From Porphyra umbilicalis (Eukaryota; Rhodophyta; Bangiophyceae; Bangiales; Bangiaceae): a stretch of 64,000 nt of DNA. Under the pieces are notes generated by a model. That model saw only the letters and a program-made list of their open reading frames with translations. It was not told the DNA's origin and ran no database searches. Each line of letters begins with the position of its first letter. Position 1 is the first letter of the stretch. Location: positions 62,001-126,000 of the forward strand of contig KV918783.1 in the NCBI GenBank assembly GCA_002049455.2. Reading direction: 5' to 3'. Positions 30,930 through 42,045 of this stretch are shown here, in pieces. The translations under genes were made by a program, and so were the position numbers.

Positions 30930-31432
30930 CTCTCTTTTCCCAATCCTACCATCGGGAGATTCATGTGCAAGCATGTTGCAGCGACAAGCGGCAATCCCGC
31001 CCGACCCGGAAGAATCCGTTCAAGCACGCGACTCGGCCCGCTGGCGATATCAGCAAAGTGTGACACGAGTTTCAGAACGGTCTATCTGACGACAGTTCAC
31101 AAAAACGGCGGGGAACTGCCTGGACCGCGCCCGTTGGGGCGCACACATCAAATGTGAATATCACGTCGTACTTGACGTCCATTTAGCACTCAACAAGTGT
31201 CTGAATGGCGTTTTTCTCTGGCCCTAATTGTGCGGCCTGACGGACTTGTAGGAATATAATCGGATACGATAATCGTACTCAGATACGGATATAATCTACG
31301 TAATAATCCGGTTTCGGAGGCAGATATCCGCATCCGGATCTTAGTTAAGCGATTTATCCGTAATCAGATACACCGCATCGGCGCGTATCCGTATCCTATT
31401 TCGCCTCGAAATGCATATCCTGACAACCTCTG
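30930..31432. repeat. hAT-like dispersed repeat, copy 1
   Basis: Homologous on the opposite strand to 59890-61240 (outside the insertion there). Shared landmarks are the GTTGGGGCGCACACATCAAA block and an A+T-rich tail full of GGATACGGATA-type motifs. The right end, read inward, is CAGAGGTTGTCAGG, a terminus typical in form of hAT elements. The left limit is only where similarity fades. A peptide AHIKCEYHVVLDVHLAL is conserved between copies, so it may derive from a coding region. Confidence 0.55.
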
Positions 31433-32460
31433 GTGGCCATGTCCTTCAAAGCACCATCGTGGGCCGCGACAGCGAGCTGCTCCGCGTCCATGACGCTAAG
31501 TGAAGGACGCTCAAATGGCTCCATCTGGCGGTCGAAGGTCTCGCACGCCCCGTGGGGCAACGTAAATGGGCTGTTCGTAGCCGCAACAGCAGGAATCTGA
31601 GAAGGCACGGAGCGCTCCGCCTCGCCACCGGCCGCGGATCCGGAACGAGAGCCTACGGGGGATGACGCAGACCCTGTCATCCACAGGCAACGGGCAACGT
31701 CCAGCCCAGCGACGGACACAGACGCGTTGTGCGCCGCGAACAGCTTGGCGGCACTCGACCTGGAGCCCCCTCGGGCGCTGCCGGGCGTCCCCTGCCGTCC
31801 TCCCGCCTCCGGCGGGTTTTTTCGATGCGCCCGACAGTCCGTCGCCTGCCGCCTGCGCGCGTCGCTGTGCTGCAACCGCCGCCAACGGAACGGCACATGC
31901 CCCAAGAGCGGCGTCAACGGCCGATACCGACGGATCCTGTAGCAAGCGCGTCGACTCCTCCCAATGCCCCCGGTGTTCCGTCGTTAGCGTGGCCCCCTCC
32001 ATGCCTGGCGCGTTCATGAGGTTGAACGCTGCGGTCGCGTCCAACCGCGTGTCGGCCGTGTTGCCGACGAGCTCGTTGGCGACGCCCGTCAGCCGCGCCT
32101 TGTCCGCCAGCTTCTTCTGGTAGTCTCACACGGCCGCCGCACGAAGACCGTGGACTTGTGCGTCCATGATCTTGGTGCACACGTAGTCCGCGCCGCAGAG
32201 TGGCGGTGCTTTGTCCCGCGGCAAAATGCTGTCGCCGTTGCCGCTGCGGCAGTTAATGCCGTCTATGACCAGCGTCCGGCTGTTGTGGCCCATCTAATTG
32301 CACAACGTGCACCGGAACCTGCACGGGCAGCTCAGGTCCGTGCATGCCGTTATGTGGCGTTTGAAGACGTTCCCGACGGGCAGTGTCCGAGAGCACGGGA
32401 AGCTGCGCAGCAGCAGGACACTTGCGTATGGCCGGATTGCGAGCCGGATTCAAATCCGCA
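31396..32460 (-). pseudogene. Decayed or unresolved spliced gene of unknown family
   Basis: The minus strand carries a long stretch with protein-like composition: from about 32450 a Cys-rich segment (FKRHITACTDLSCPCRFRC), a TAG, then LVIDGINCRSGNGDSILPRD, a TGA near 32127, DYQKKLADKARLTGVANELV and on to about 31800, then a change of frame and a final part ending CQDMHFEAK. Two in-frame stops and one frame change break it. The Cys/His cluster could be a zinc finger. No family is recognised; introns could also explain the breaks. Its 3' end overlaps the terminus of the hAT-like repeat. Confidence 0.35.
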
Positions 32461-32839
32461 GAGAAGGCATCGTGTCATGGTGCTAGCAAGTGCAGACGCC
32501 CTCCGCGATCAGCGCCCCCAACCAAAGCCGCGGACAAGAGGACACGCCGTCGCCGACACCACCACCCGCGCCGACCGCGCACGCCGGCGCACTTTCCACA
32601 AGCAGGCGACCACGCACGCCAGCGCCACAGCCACAAGAGTGAACAACAGACGCCAACCGCCTCCAACACACCGCATACACACTGCGCGCTGGGACGCGAC
32701 GGGCAAGCGCACGCCGCGGGGTGCAGCACGGCAAGACGCACAAACAGCAGCGGACGTCCCGGTGCGCAACGCCCCCAGCGACGCCGGTGACGTGATGCTG
32801 CGACGACGTCGCAGCGGTGCGAGGACGGCGCTGCGTTGC

Positions 32840-33027
32840 GACAACAACGCAACGGCGCCACGACGGCGCAACGGCGCCACGCCGGCGCAGCGGCGCCACG
32901 TCGGCGCAACGGCGCCACGACGGCGCAACGGCGCCGCGACGGCGTAGCGGCGCCGCGACGGCACAATGGCGCCACGACGGCGCGGCGACGGCCCAGCGAG
33001 ACAACAATGGTGCGACGACGGCGCAGC
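32840..33027. repeat. 19-bp GC-rich tandem array, target of the Copia element
   Basis: About seven units like CAACGGCGCCACGACGGCG occur, ending in GACGGCGCAGC directly before the 5' LTR. Similar ~30-bp units resume after the 3' LTR. Confidence 0.8.
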
Positions 33028-33445
33028 TGTTGGACTGTGATGTTCGTCGCCGGCTCCACTGGCGGTTCGCGGTTGAACGATGGTCGGTGACCCTTATGGT
33101 ACCCCACATGGTACATTTGCAAGACGTGGTCAAGTTGCACACATTTGTGTTGGGTCATCTTGGGGCGTTACTTTTCTCATGTTCTGGATTTGATCTTCGC
33201 TTTGCTCTAGTGGCTTTTGATTTGGTGAGTGATTCGATTTGTTGCGAGGGCGTGGGCGTCGGTGTGGGCGCGAGAGGGGGGAGCACTTGGGTCGGTGGGT
33301 ACTATTTGAGAGGTGCTCTCGGTTGGGAGAGGCGGGCGATCCTTAGGACAACCAACAAAGCACGTTCGCACACACACACACAATCTCAAGCCACTCAACC
33401 ACTTCACCGTGGTCCCCCAACCCCTATCCCCACTGCGATTGAACA
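33028..33445 (+). repeat. 5' LTR of the Copia element
   Basis: 418 bp, TG...CA bounded. It carries the retrotransposon promoter and transcription start by family knowledge; I could not place a TATA box with confidence. Confidence 0.95.
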
Positions 33446-33463
33446 GGTTATGGGCCCATAGCC
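33446..33463 (+). promoter_or_regulatory. Primer binding site, complementary to the anticodon arm of initiator tRNA-Met
   Basis: GGTTATGGGCCCA begins at the base after the LTR. It is complementary to the anticodon stem-loop of eukaryotic initiator methionine tRNA rather than to its 3' end, so reverse transcription would be primed by a half-tRNA, as known for Drosophila copia and yeast Ty5. Confidence 0.8.
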
Positions 33464-33606
33464 GGGGCTGTGACAAGAGAAAGGTGTGCCAGCTGGTGTC
33501 GCGGCGGTCGCGGCAAGTGCGAAGAAGACAAGGTTAAGGTGGTTCAAGGACTTGACGGTCAAGGCGCACGGCTCGGAAAGGTCGGGCGCTACCACAAGAA
33601 GACATC

Positions 33607-36600
33607 ATGGACGGGGGCGCTGCCGGCATGGGCGGCATCCAGATCTACAAGTTGACGGAGACGAACTTCCACGAGTGCTGTCAGCGCATCAAGATGGTCC
33701 TCGCGCTGCGCGACCTGGAAGATATGCTTGACGAAGACGGCAAGCCGACGGACGCGGATGCCCGCGAGTTGGCGGTGTGGAAGCGTCGAGACACGAAGGC
33801 GAGCGCCATCATTGGGCTCACCCTTGGATCTGAGCAGCTCGAGCATGTGGCGGGCTGCAAGACGACGGCGGAAATGTGGTCGACGCTGCAAGTTGTCTTT
33901 CAGCGCAACAGTTCGATGAACAAGATGAAGGCGCGACGTGAGTTCTCCACCGTCGAATTGACCGTCGGCGAGGGCATGCTGGGCTACATCAACCGCGTTC
34001 GCAACCTCGGCGAGAACCTCAAGGCACTGGGCGGCGAGGTGACGGAGATGGACGTTGCCATGAGCGTCCTCAACGGGCTGACGTCCAAGTACAAGAACCT
34101 GCTGGTGGCTCTCGACGCCAAGGGCGAGGACGAGCTGAGCCTCGACTTTGACAAGAGCCGCTTGCTTCAGGAGGAGCGGCGGCAGGCGGACAAGTCACCG
34201 TCGACCAGGCGCATTGGCAACATGGCACTCGTCGGTGCCAACTATCGAGGTCAAGGCCGCCGTGGTGACCTCTCCAAGATCGAGTGTTACTACTGCCATA
34301 AGTTTGGGCATATCTCTCACGATTGCCCAGAGCTCAAGGCCAAGAAGCAGAGACAGGACAAGGTGGCCGTGATTGCGGCTGACGATGGTAGCGCCAGCGA
34401 CGACGCCATCTGTCTGGTGGGCAATGCAGCTGACACCGATGACATCTCCAAGTCGTGGCTTGTCGATTCTGCGGCGTCTGCACACATGTGCTGGATGCGC
34501 GGGTGCTTCGACAACTACCAGACGACCACGGGACGCAGCGTCACCATGGGTGACAAGGGGTCCGTAGCCAAGGCGGGCGTCGGAACCGTCGTGCTCAATG
34601 TCATCGTTCACGGCAAGACGCGCAAGATCAAGTTGGAGAAGGTACTCCATGTTCCTACCATGGGCTTCAACCTCATGTCGGTCGGCATGATGGAGGAGCG
34701 TGGTGCGGAAGTATCATTCAAGGGCGGTCAGACGACCATCAAGATTAGCGACAAGGTCGCTGCGTGCGGCACGCGGAAGAGTGGGCTCTACCACCTGGAC
34801 ATGGCCCCACTGTTGGATATTGCTGCGGTGGCCTCTCTTCAGCTCTGGCATGAGCGCCTTGAGCACGTCAACGTGGCTGGCGATAAGCGGAGGATCAAGA
34901 ACGAGGACATCGATGGACTTAAGTGCTCTTCCATGGCGGTCAAGGACGTCTGCGAGCCGTGCGTGTATGGGAAGGCGGCTGTGACGCCTATGCCTAGTGC
35001 AGGAGGAGGTCGAGTTAGCAAGCGCCTGCAGCTCGTGCACTCGGACCTGGGCGGGCGAATGTCGGAGCCGTCGCGTGGCGGTGCGCTCTACTTTGGCCCC
35101 TTCACTGACGACTTCCCCGCTGGACAGACGTGGTCTTCCTGCAGAAGAAGAGCGATCTGCTCACTGAGTACGAGAAGTGGCTGACGAAGGCCCAGCTGCA
35201 CACGGGAACCAAGATCATTATCCTACGCTCCGACAATGGCGGCGAGTATGAGTCGAATGCATTCAAGGCTCTTCACAATGAGAACGGCACGACGCACCTG
35301 ACCACGGTGCCCGACACGCCGAAGCAGAACGGGGTTGCTGAGCGGCTCAAACGAGTTCTCGCGGAGATGGCTCGCACCATGATGCGAAACAAGGACGTCG
35401 ATCAAGATCTTTGGGCGGATGCCATCAAGACGGCGGTCTACATCAAGAACCGCGTCACCAGCCGGGCGCTTCCCGTCGGCAAGACGCCTTTTGAGCTGTG
35501 GACCGGAAATAAGCTTGACGTAAGCCTCATGCGGGTGTTTGGGTCGACATGCTGGGTGGTGCTGCACAAGAGTCACATCGACGGCAAGTTTGGCGACAAG
35601 GCGGCAAAGGGCGTCTTCTTAGGCTATCCCGACGGCAGCAAGGCGTACAAGGTCATCCTCGACGACGGCAAGGTCGTCAAGGCACGAAGCGTCGTGTTCG
35701 CCGAGAAGAACGGAAGCGAGGTGGCACAAGTTGCAGAGGAGCTTCCTGGAGACGAAAACGTCGGAGTCGAGACGGGTTTGCGCTCTGCAAGCGACGGCGA
35801 AGACGTTGATGCTGACAATGACGACATGGATGACAAGCAAGACGATGGATCTGACAAGTCCGCGGATAGCAATCAAGGTTGTGGCGGCTCTCAAGACACG
35901 GTGCGTCGGAGCGGCAGAGCGCGGCGACCCCCTGTCGAGGACTGGCGCCCGGTGAGCCTGGTTGCTCACGAGGCGCCCACGACGTACGTGCAAGCCGTTT
36001 CAGGGCAGGAATCGGCTAAGTGGCAGATTGCCATGGACGAGGAGATGGAGGCCATCCGCAAGAACAAGACTTGGCGCTGGACGGATCGCCCGGCTAGTCG
36101 ACGCGTGCTGAAGGGCAAGTGGGTGTACAAGGTCAAGAACGAGGTTGACAAGAACGGGAACAACACGTCGCGGCACAAGGCGCGCCTGTGCTTCATGGGG
36201 AACCGGCAGATCAAGGGGCTCGACTTCAACGAGACGTTCGCGCCGGTGGCCAAGTTCACTACCATCCGATGCATCCTGGCGATGACGGCGGCGAACGGGT
36301 GGGAGCTACATCAGATGGACGTCGAGACGGCATTCCTCAACGGCGACCTTGACGACGAGGTCTACATGGAGCAGGCAGACGGCGATGTCGATCCGACGTA
36401 TCCTGAAAAGGTGTGTCGTCTTTTCCAAGCGCTCTATGGGCTGAAGCAAGCTCCCAAGATGTGGGAAGCCAAGCTCGACGACTTCCTCAAGTCGCAGGGG
36501 TTCGAAAACATTGACCGGATGCATGCCTCTACCTCCTCATGGATGACGGCGAAATCATCATTGTCCTGGTGTACGTCGACGATCTCCTGTTGGTGGCATC

Positions 36601-37531
36601 AAGCCTGGCGGCGATCTACAAGATTAAGGACGCTCTGCACAATCGTTTTGAGATGAAGGACCTGGGCGAGGCGAAGGTCATCCTCGGGCTTGAGATTAGG
36701 CGTGACAAGGCGTTGGGCACCTTCAAGCTGTCGCAGGGCAAGTACGCGGCGCAAGTGCTGGAGAAGTTCGGGATGGCGGAGTGCAACCCGATCGGAACGC
36801 CGCTGGAGGTGGGCCTGCAGCTGGTCAAGGCCAACGAGAGCGACGACGCGCTGCCTTTCCGCGAAGCCGTCGGCAGTCTAATGTACCTGATGGTCGGGAC
36901 ACGTCCTGACCTCGCCTTCGCTATCGGGAAGCTGAGTCGGTTTGTTTCGTGCTACGGCACGGAGCATTGGGCGGCGATCAAGCGCGTTCTACGGTACGTC
37001 AAGGATTCGATGGACAAGGGGCTGGTCTTCGACAAGAACTCCTCCTGTGTTCTACCAGGCTTTAGTGATGCGGACTGGGCGGGTGACCACGAGACGCGAC
37101 GTTCTACGACGGGCTTCACCTTCATCTTTGGAGGAGCAGCCGTCAGCTGGGGTTCTAAGTTGCAGAAGACGGTGGCGCTGTCGACGATGGAAGCCGAGTA
37201 CATGGCTCTATGTGAGGCCAGCAAGGAAGCTGTTTGGCTCAACAAGCTCGTGCAAAGCGTGGCAACTCAAGGGCTGCGGAGAGCGATCTCGGGCGGGCCG
37301 ATCAACATCAAGGTCGACAACAGCGGGTGCATTGACTTCTCCAAGAACCCCATCGAGGACAAGCGCACTAAGCACATCGACATTCGCTACCACTTTGTGC
37401 GCGAGACCATCACAACGGACAAGGTGACACTGGAGCATTGTGCAACGGACGACATGGTGGCGGACCCGATGACGAAGGAGCTCTGCAAGACAAAGCACGA
37501 AAAGCATGTCGAGGCCATGGGGCTTTTCTGA
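33607..37531 (+). pseudogene. Copia gag-pol polyprotein, two frameshifts
   Basis: Domains in order: UBN2-type Gag (about 33620-34200), a CCHC zinc knuckle CYYCHKFGHISHDC (first Cys at 34285), aspartic protease WLVDSAASAHM (Asp at 34465), GAG-pre-integrase (LWHERLEHVN), integrase core (FTDDF, RSDNGGEY, KQNGVAERLK), reverse transcriptase (QMDVETAFLNGDL, then YVDDLL at 36572) and RNase H (DADWAGD, STMEAEYMAL, VDNSGCIDF). The first frameshift is in a short C-run near 35113-35118 within the integrase; the second is near 36505-36520 just before YVDD. All other sequence reads cleanly, so damage is recent. A single polyprotein without a gag-pol frame change is normal for Copia. Confidence 0.9.
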
Positions 37532-37557
37532 CAGAAAGAACCGCCGCGGCAACAATC

Positions 37558-37566
37558 AAGGAGGAG
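37558..37566 (+). other. Polypurine tract of the Copia element
   Basis: AAGGAGGAG abuts the 3' LTR and would prime plus-strand DNA synthesis. Confidence 0.85.
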
Positions 37567-38539
37567 TGTTGGACTGTGATGCTAGTCGCCGACTCCACTG
37601 GCGGTTAGCGGTTGAACGATGGTCGGTGACCCTTAGAGCATCTCCACCAATGGAGCCAACCGTCCAACCCAACGGCCACGTGTGCACAACGTGTGGTGCT
37701 GTCACTGCCTCTCCAAATGCAGAGCTAAAACTAAGCAGATCACGTCTCAAGCGTGGGCTCGTCTCGACGTCTCTGGCGGTGGGCCTCTTTTGTGGCACGC
37801 CAGTGTTTCCACAGATGCACTACAGAGAATCTCCATGACTGCCAGATCGTCTCGCAGCTGTCTGCAAGCCACGGGTCACGCTTTCCATTGGCTTTCGTGG
37901 TTCGAACAGGGAACCAGGGGCTGGCCAAACGACTCGGGGCGTCTCCAAACAGGCCTGTTTGGAGCGGCGCTGCCGTTCAAGCTCCAAAAGAAGGGCGATC
38001 CCGCGAGGCCACCACGAGATGCATTAACGGATTAGAAAATGTGAACCGGTCTATTTATGGGCCGTCACAGCCCCGTCACACCCTAGTTTTGGAGCGGATC
38101 CCAGCCACCAGTGCTCCAACCGTCCAAACGGCCAAACGGTGCCACGTTTGGCTGTTTGGACGGTTGGAGCCATTGGTGGAGACGCTCTGATGGTACCCCA
38201 CATGGTACATTTGCAAGACGTGGTCAAGTTGCACACATTTGTGTTGGGTCATCTTGGGGCGTTACTTTTGGCATGTTCTGGATTTGATCTTCGCTTTGCT
38301 CTAGTGGCTTTTCATTTGGTGAGTGATTCGATTTGGTGCGAGGGCGTGGGCGTCGGTGTGGGCGCGAGAAGGGGGAGCACTTGGGCCGGTGGGGACTATT
38401 TGAGAGGTGCTCTCGGTTGGGAGAGGCGGGCGATCCTTAGGACAACCCACAAAGCACGTTCGCACACACACACACAAGCTCAAGCCACTCAACCACTTCA
38501 CCGTGGTCCCCCAACCCCTATCCCCACTGCGATTGAACA
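37567..38539 (+). repeat. 3' LTR of the Copia element, interrupted by a MITE
   Basis: 973 bp, that is the 418-bp LTR plus 555 bp (a 552-bp insertion and a 3-bp target duplication). The arithmetic matches the 5' LTR exactly. Confidence 0.95.
37636..38187. mobile_element. 552-bp PIF/Harbinger-like MITE inside the 3' LTR
   Basis: Terminal inverted repeats start GAGCATCTCCACCAATGG (left) and GAGCGTCTCCACCAATGG (right, reversed) and agree at about 31 of 34 positions through CAACCGTCCAA. It is flanked by TTA (37633-37635) and TGA (38188-38190); the empty 5' LTR has TTA once. A 3-bp TWA duplication is the hallmark of PIF/Harbinger. No coding sequence. It must be younger than the Copia insertion. 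Confidence 0.85.
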
Positions 38540-38640
38540 GCAGCGGGGCGACGACGGCGCGACGACGGCGCAGCGGGGCGGCGACGGCGCGACGACGGCG
38601 CAGCGGGGCGACGACTGCGCGACGGCGCGACGGCGCGAAG
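38540..38640. repeat. ~30-bp GC-rich tandem repeat flanking the Copia element
   Basis: Three units like CAGCGGGGCGACGACGGCG plus CGACGACGGCG occur, the continuation of the array into which the Copia element inserted. Confidence 0.75.
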
Positions 38641-40145
38641 CTGACCAGGACATGGGGGATGACTTATGCGTGCGTGAAGAAGGCCGCCCTCGGGGCGTGA
38701 GTGGGGGCCCGGCAGCCAGAGTGGGACCCGTGGCGGTCACGAGTCGCCAACACCCCCGAAACTGGCCTGGAAGGGGTCCCTGGACAGAGGCCCGCTGGCT
38801 GCCTGCGAGACCCATGCAGGTCATTGCGTTGCATCAGCGCCCCGCGTACCTGTGTGGGCACGGCGCACGCTGGGGAACAGCCAGATTGCTCCGGATCCCG
38901 AAGTGGACTGGCCACGTGGGGGGACGGCTTTTTTTTGCCGCTGACGACGTCTGCACGTTTTTCGGCTCGGCTCACCATCGCGTCCATTCCTGGCAACCAC
39001 GAATTGAGAGAACCTCCACACAGACCCCCGTGGGGGTCGGTGGGAAAAAAGGACCGGAGGAAGATTAGGAACGATTAAGCGTTTTTCCGACTGGTGACAC
39101 TCGTGGCCCTGGGGTGGCTCAATCTGATTCACGGATTTGGCCTGTGGGGCACCACACGCTCTGTCGATGCGCCTTTCACGCGCGACTGTGCCAATTCCCC
39201 GAAGAATTGCACTCGTGTGGGTCGTTTTTTTTTCCACCGGTCTCACTGACGGTGTCGAAATCGCCCCTCATGGCCAGGGTTGCAAGTTTACGGTGTACTC
39301 ATCCGCTGAAGGTTTCATGTCAGTATAATTATAGAAAGGCTGACAGCATAGTTTTAGTAAGCATTTATGGAAGATTTATGCGTTCCACGCTCCAACATAT
39401 AGAAAACCTTTTTCCGACAGTTTCGCCTGGCGATCTACAGTCATTATTCGAATATGTCCGGTTGGGTTATATCCACAGTGGATATAACCAAGCCGAACAA
39501 ATCGTGGAAATTTGCATTGCTGGAGAACTGGATGCGATGGACTCGATGCCGTCAGCCGATGCACCCCCTTCACCAGCGCGCCTCGGTCCTGGTGTCGCCC
39601 TCATCATCGCACGCAACGCTTCTCGCATGTAAACATCGCCCGCAGCCACCGCATCCAACCATCGTCATCCACACTGAGCCATTTATTGGTCCCCATCCTC
39701 CCCCGCCCAAACCAAGCCCACCGTTTCATCAACAGCCCCACAGCCGTCCTCGGCCGCCAACCACCGTCGCACAGCGTCCTCGCGGTCCGCCGTGCTCATA
39801 CCTCCAAACTCCTCCGACAACGTGGTGTTGGCCATCAGGGCCACGAGGTCGGAAACGTCGGTGTGTGCGTTATCGGTCACGGGCTGCACCCCATGCACCT
39901 GCCGCCACACCTCCGCCACCGCCTCTCTCGGTACGACGTCAGCTCGTAGCCAGCAATTGTCCTTCAACAGCGGACAAATATGCAGTAAACTCTTGGTGGT
40001 GAGGTCTCGCACACCAACCCAATACTTCTCGGTTTGTTAAATACACCTGTGAAGCGCAGGCTACTTCTGCAACGACCCCCTGACATAATCGGATAATGAC
40101 TGTACCATGTCACCGGCAATGGCGCGAGCTTACGGTGGCGCTGGG
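38641..40145. other. Mostly featureless, with one palindrome
   Basis: A perfect 25-base palindrome with a one-base centre, GGTTATATCCACAGTGGATA and onwards, lies at 39465-39489. Its GGATATAA motif resembles the A+T-rich tails of the hAT-like repeats. Otherwise no clear gene except a weak minus-strand frame at 39683-40012. Confidence 0.4.
39683..40012 (-). CDS. Hypothetical protein fragment, weak
   Basis: A 109-residue frame with balanced, acidic composition unlike the Arg/Pro-rich chance frames around it (VPREAVAEVWRQVHG, MSTADREDAVRRWLAAEDG). No domain recognised. Could be a gene fragment or an exon. Confidence 0.25.
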   Translation of the reverse strand: MRDLTTKSLLHICPLLKDNCWLRADVVPREAVAEVWRQVHGVQPVTDNAHTDVSDLVALMANTTLSEEFGGMSTADREDAVRRWLAAEDGCGAVDETVGLVWAGEDGDQ

Positions 40146-40270
40146 GGCAATGCCAGGCAGCCGTTTCGCGGGGGGGGGAGCTGCAGGCAATGCCAGGCAG
40201 CCATTTCGCTGGGGGGGGCGGCGCTGCGGGCAATGCAAGGCAGCCATTTCGCGGGGGGCGGCGGCACTGG
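40146..40270. repeat. ~40-43-bp tandem repeat, three units
   Basis: Units start GGCAATGCCAGGCAGCC at 40146, 40186 and 40229 and each ends in a G-run. Confidence 0.8.
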
Positions 40271-40555
40271 CTGTGTCGCCAGAGCGCGTTGTGGCTGGAG
40301 CCGATGTTCAGTTACAGTATTTGAAAGAAACTTTACATGAGGAAATGGAAAGCAACTACCAACACCGGGTGCACACGTTGCATAATTATAGTCTGCCGAT
40401 CCATGGTTTGCATTAATACGGTGAAAAGTTCAGGTGTATAAATCCGACTATAATTATCCCCTCTCAACCCTGCTGATGGCCTGTCTGGAGGGGGAGAAAA
40501 AAATCGCACTGTAACACGTCCTTGCCCTGCCATCAAACTTTGGGGAAGTGCCATA

Positions 40556-41957
40556 TGGTGCGTGTCCCAAAAATGAGACATGCTCGTTATCTGAAGGATG
40601 AACACATCACTGCACGGGGGCAGGCGGCGAGGGGTACGAGAAAATTCTCGACTGGCCTCCATGGAATGAGTCTCTCCCGACGCGTGCTTGGCTGAAATCT
40701 CCTTATTGTGCTTCTCACAAAAACTGGACCTCGGTGCATCAGCTTCCGTTGCAAAATCACTGTTTCATTGGCTTAGGGGGCGGTTCATGATGCTGAAGCG
40801 GATGTTGCGGATCCAGGTTTTGTGAGAAGCACAATAATACCCGCCTGTTGGCCCTGTTCTGTGGACCTCTCAGATAGCCCCGATCTTGGAGCCAGTCTAT
40901 TCTAGGTTCTTGGGGCTAAAGGTTTGCAACGCCGAAGCTCATGTGCTAACTGGAGCTTCGATGAGGGGTGTCCCAAATCTTATTTTTCGTCACAGGGGGC
41001 TACATGGGGGTCTTTTTCACGTTTTTATAGGTAAGGTGGTGCCCTTTTCCCTGGCCTTTACGACAGGGTGCTCTGAAAGTGTAGTGATGCACACATATAC
41101 TTAGATCATGGGACTTGCTTTCCCTTTCAGAGGTGGCAGTCTGCATTCGTGTCCTTAAGGATCTGAGGGCGAGTCAGTGTTGGAAGAGTTGCGATGACGC
41201 AAAAAACGAATGGAGTTACGTGGCTGAGAAGGACTGTCCTGCCACAGGGGTCACTGGACCCGGACGGCGCCTGCCCCCGTGCCCCCTCTACCGCCCTGAG
41301 TTGCGCCCGGTGACCGCGCGCAAAGACTTCCGGCGGTTGCTGACGCCATCTAGCGGCGCGGTTACAGGCGTCTCGTCGCGCGGCGATCAGTCCCATCCGC
41401 CCGCCCGTGCGCCGTGTCGGCCGCCCTGCCCGCCGTGCGTAGGTGTGCTGCGCGGCGGAGTGAGGACCTCACCTGTGGGCGCCGCGCGACGCCGGCGGGC
41501 CGCCTCCGCTGCGGTGGCGGAGGCGGCACCCCTTTCCCCGCCCGACGCCCCCCTCAGCACGGCAACGTGGCTGTACGTGCCCCCGTGCGCGCTTGCGGCC
41601 ATAGAGCCGGCCGGCGTGCCCAGTGTCAATGCGTCGTCGAGCGCGCCAACGCCTTGAAGGCCAGGGTATTGCACGCACGTGCCTGGAAGTCTTCGTGCAC
41701 AAATTTTCAGCACGTGCCTGCTCTAGTATCTGTGCAAATGATTGGGCTGCGTGATCGTCACCTGTCAAAGTTGGAATGAATGACACTTTCCCCCATGACA
41801 CGTCCGGATGTGCCACCTCTGCTAACACTGTCAGGGGCTTTTCTGGAAGCACAGTGGGACCGAGTGGGTCACATTACATTATCGGACCGTTGCAGAAGGT
41901 CAGTGGGCCGACAAAAAAAGAAAAACCTGCCATGTCTCATTTTTGGGACACGCACCG
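40556..41957. repeat. Dispersed repeat with TGGTGCGTGTCCC inverted ends, copy 2
   Basis: The left end TGGTGCGTGTCCCAAAAATG follows TA (40554-40555); the right end is the reverse complement (CATTTTTGGGACACGCACC) near 41938-41956, with a degenerate flank. 41.68-41.96 kb matches 11.95-13.31 kb on the opposite strand and lacks both insertions found there. The GC-rich middle (41.2-41.65 kb) has no recognisable gene. Confidence 0.6.
40706..40834. mobile_element. 129-bp TA-flanked MITE
   Basis: Inverted ends TTGTGCTTCTCACAAAA[A/C]CTGGA match over 23 bp with one difference. TA lies on each side (40704-40705 and 40835-40836). Too small to code. Confidence 0.85.
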
Positions 41958-42045
41958 TGATACTGGGGTGTTACTCGGGGTGTTACCGAGGTATTACCGG
42001 GATGTTACTGGGGTGTTACTAGGGGTGTTGTTTGGGGTGCGAACT
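41957..42045. repeat. Degenerate short tandem repeat GGGGTGTTAC
   Basis: About six units of GGGGTGTTACT/C-like sequence follow the end of the dispersed repeat. Confidence 0.6.

Larger units (their letters stand above)
33028..38539 (+). mobile_element. Full-length Copia (Ty1/Copia) LTR retrotransposon, 5.5 kb
   Basis: It has every structural mark: a 5-bp target duplication GCAGC (33023-33027 and 38540-38544), LTRs beginning TGTTGGACTGTGATG and ending TTGAACA, a primer site directly after the 5' LTR, a polypurine tract AAGGAGGAG directly before the 3' LTR, and gag-pol in Copia order. The LTRs (418 bp, ignoring the MITE in the 3' one) differ at about 13 positions by eye, roughly 3 percent, so insertion is not very old. 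Two frameshifts make this copy defective. Confidence 0.95.

Noticed and set aside
39465-39489. 25-base palindrome as a terminator
   Set aside because: No gene ends beside it and there is no T-run; more likely a relic of the A+T-rich tail of a hAT-like repeat.
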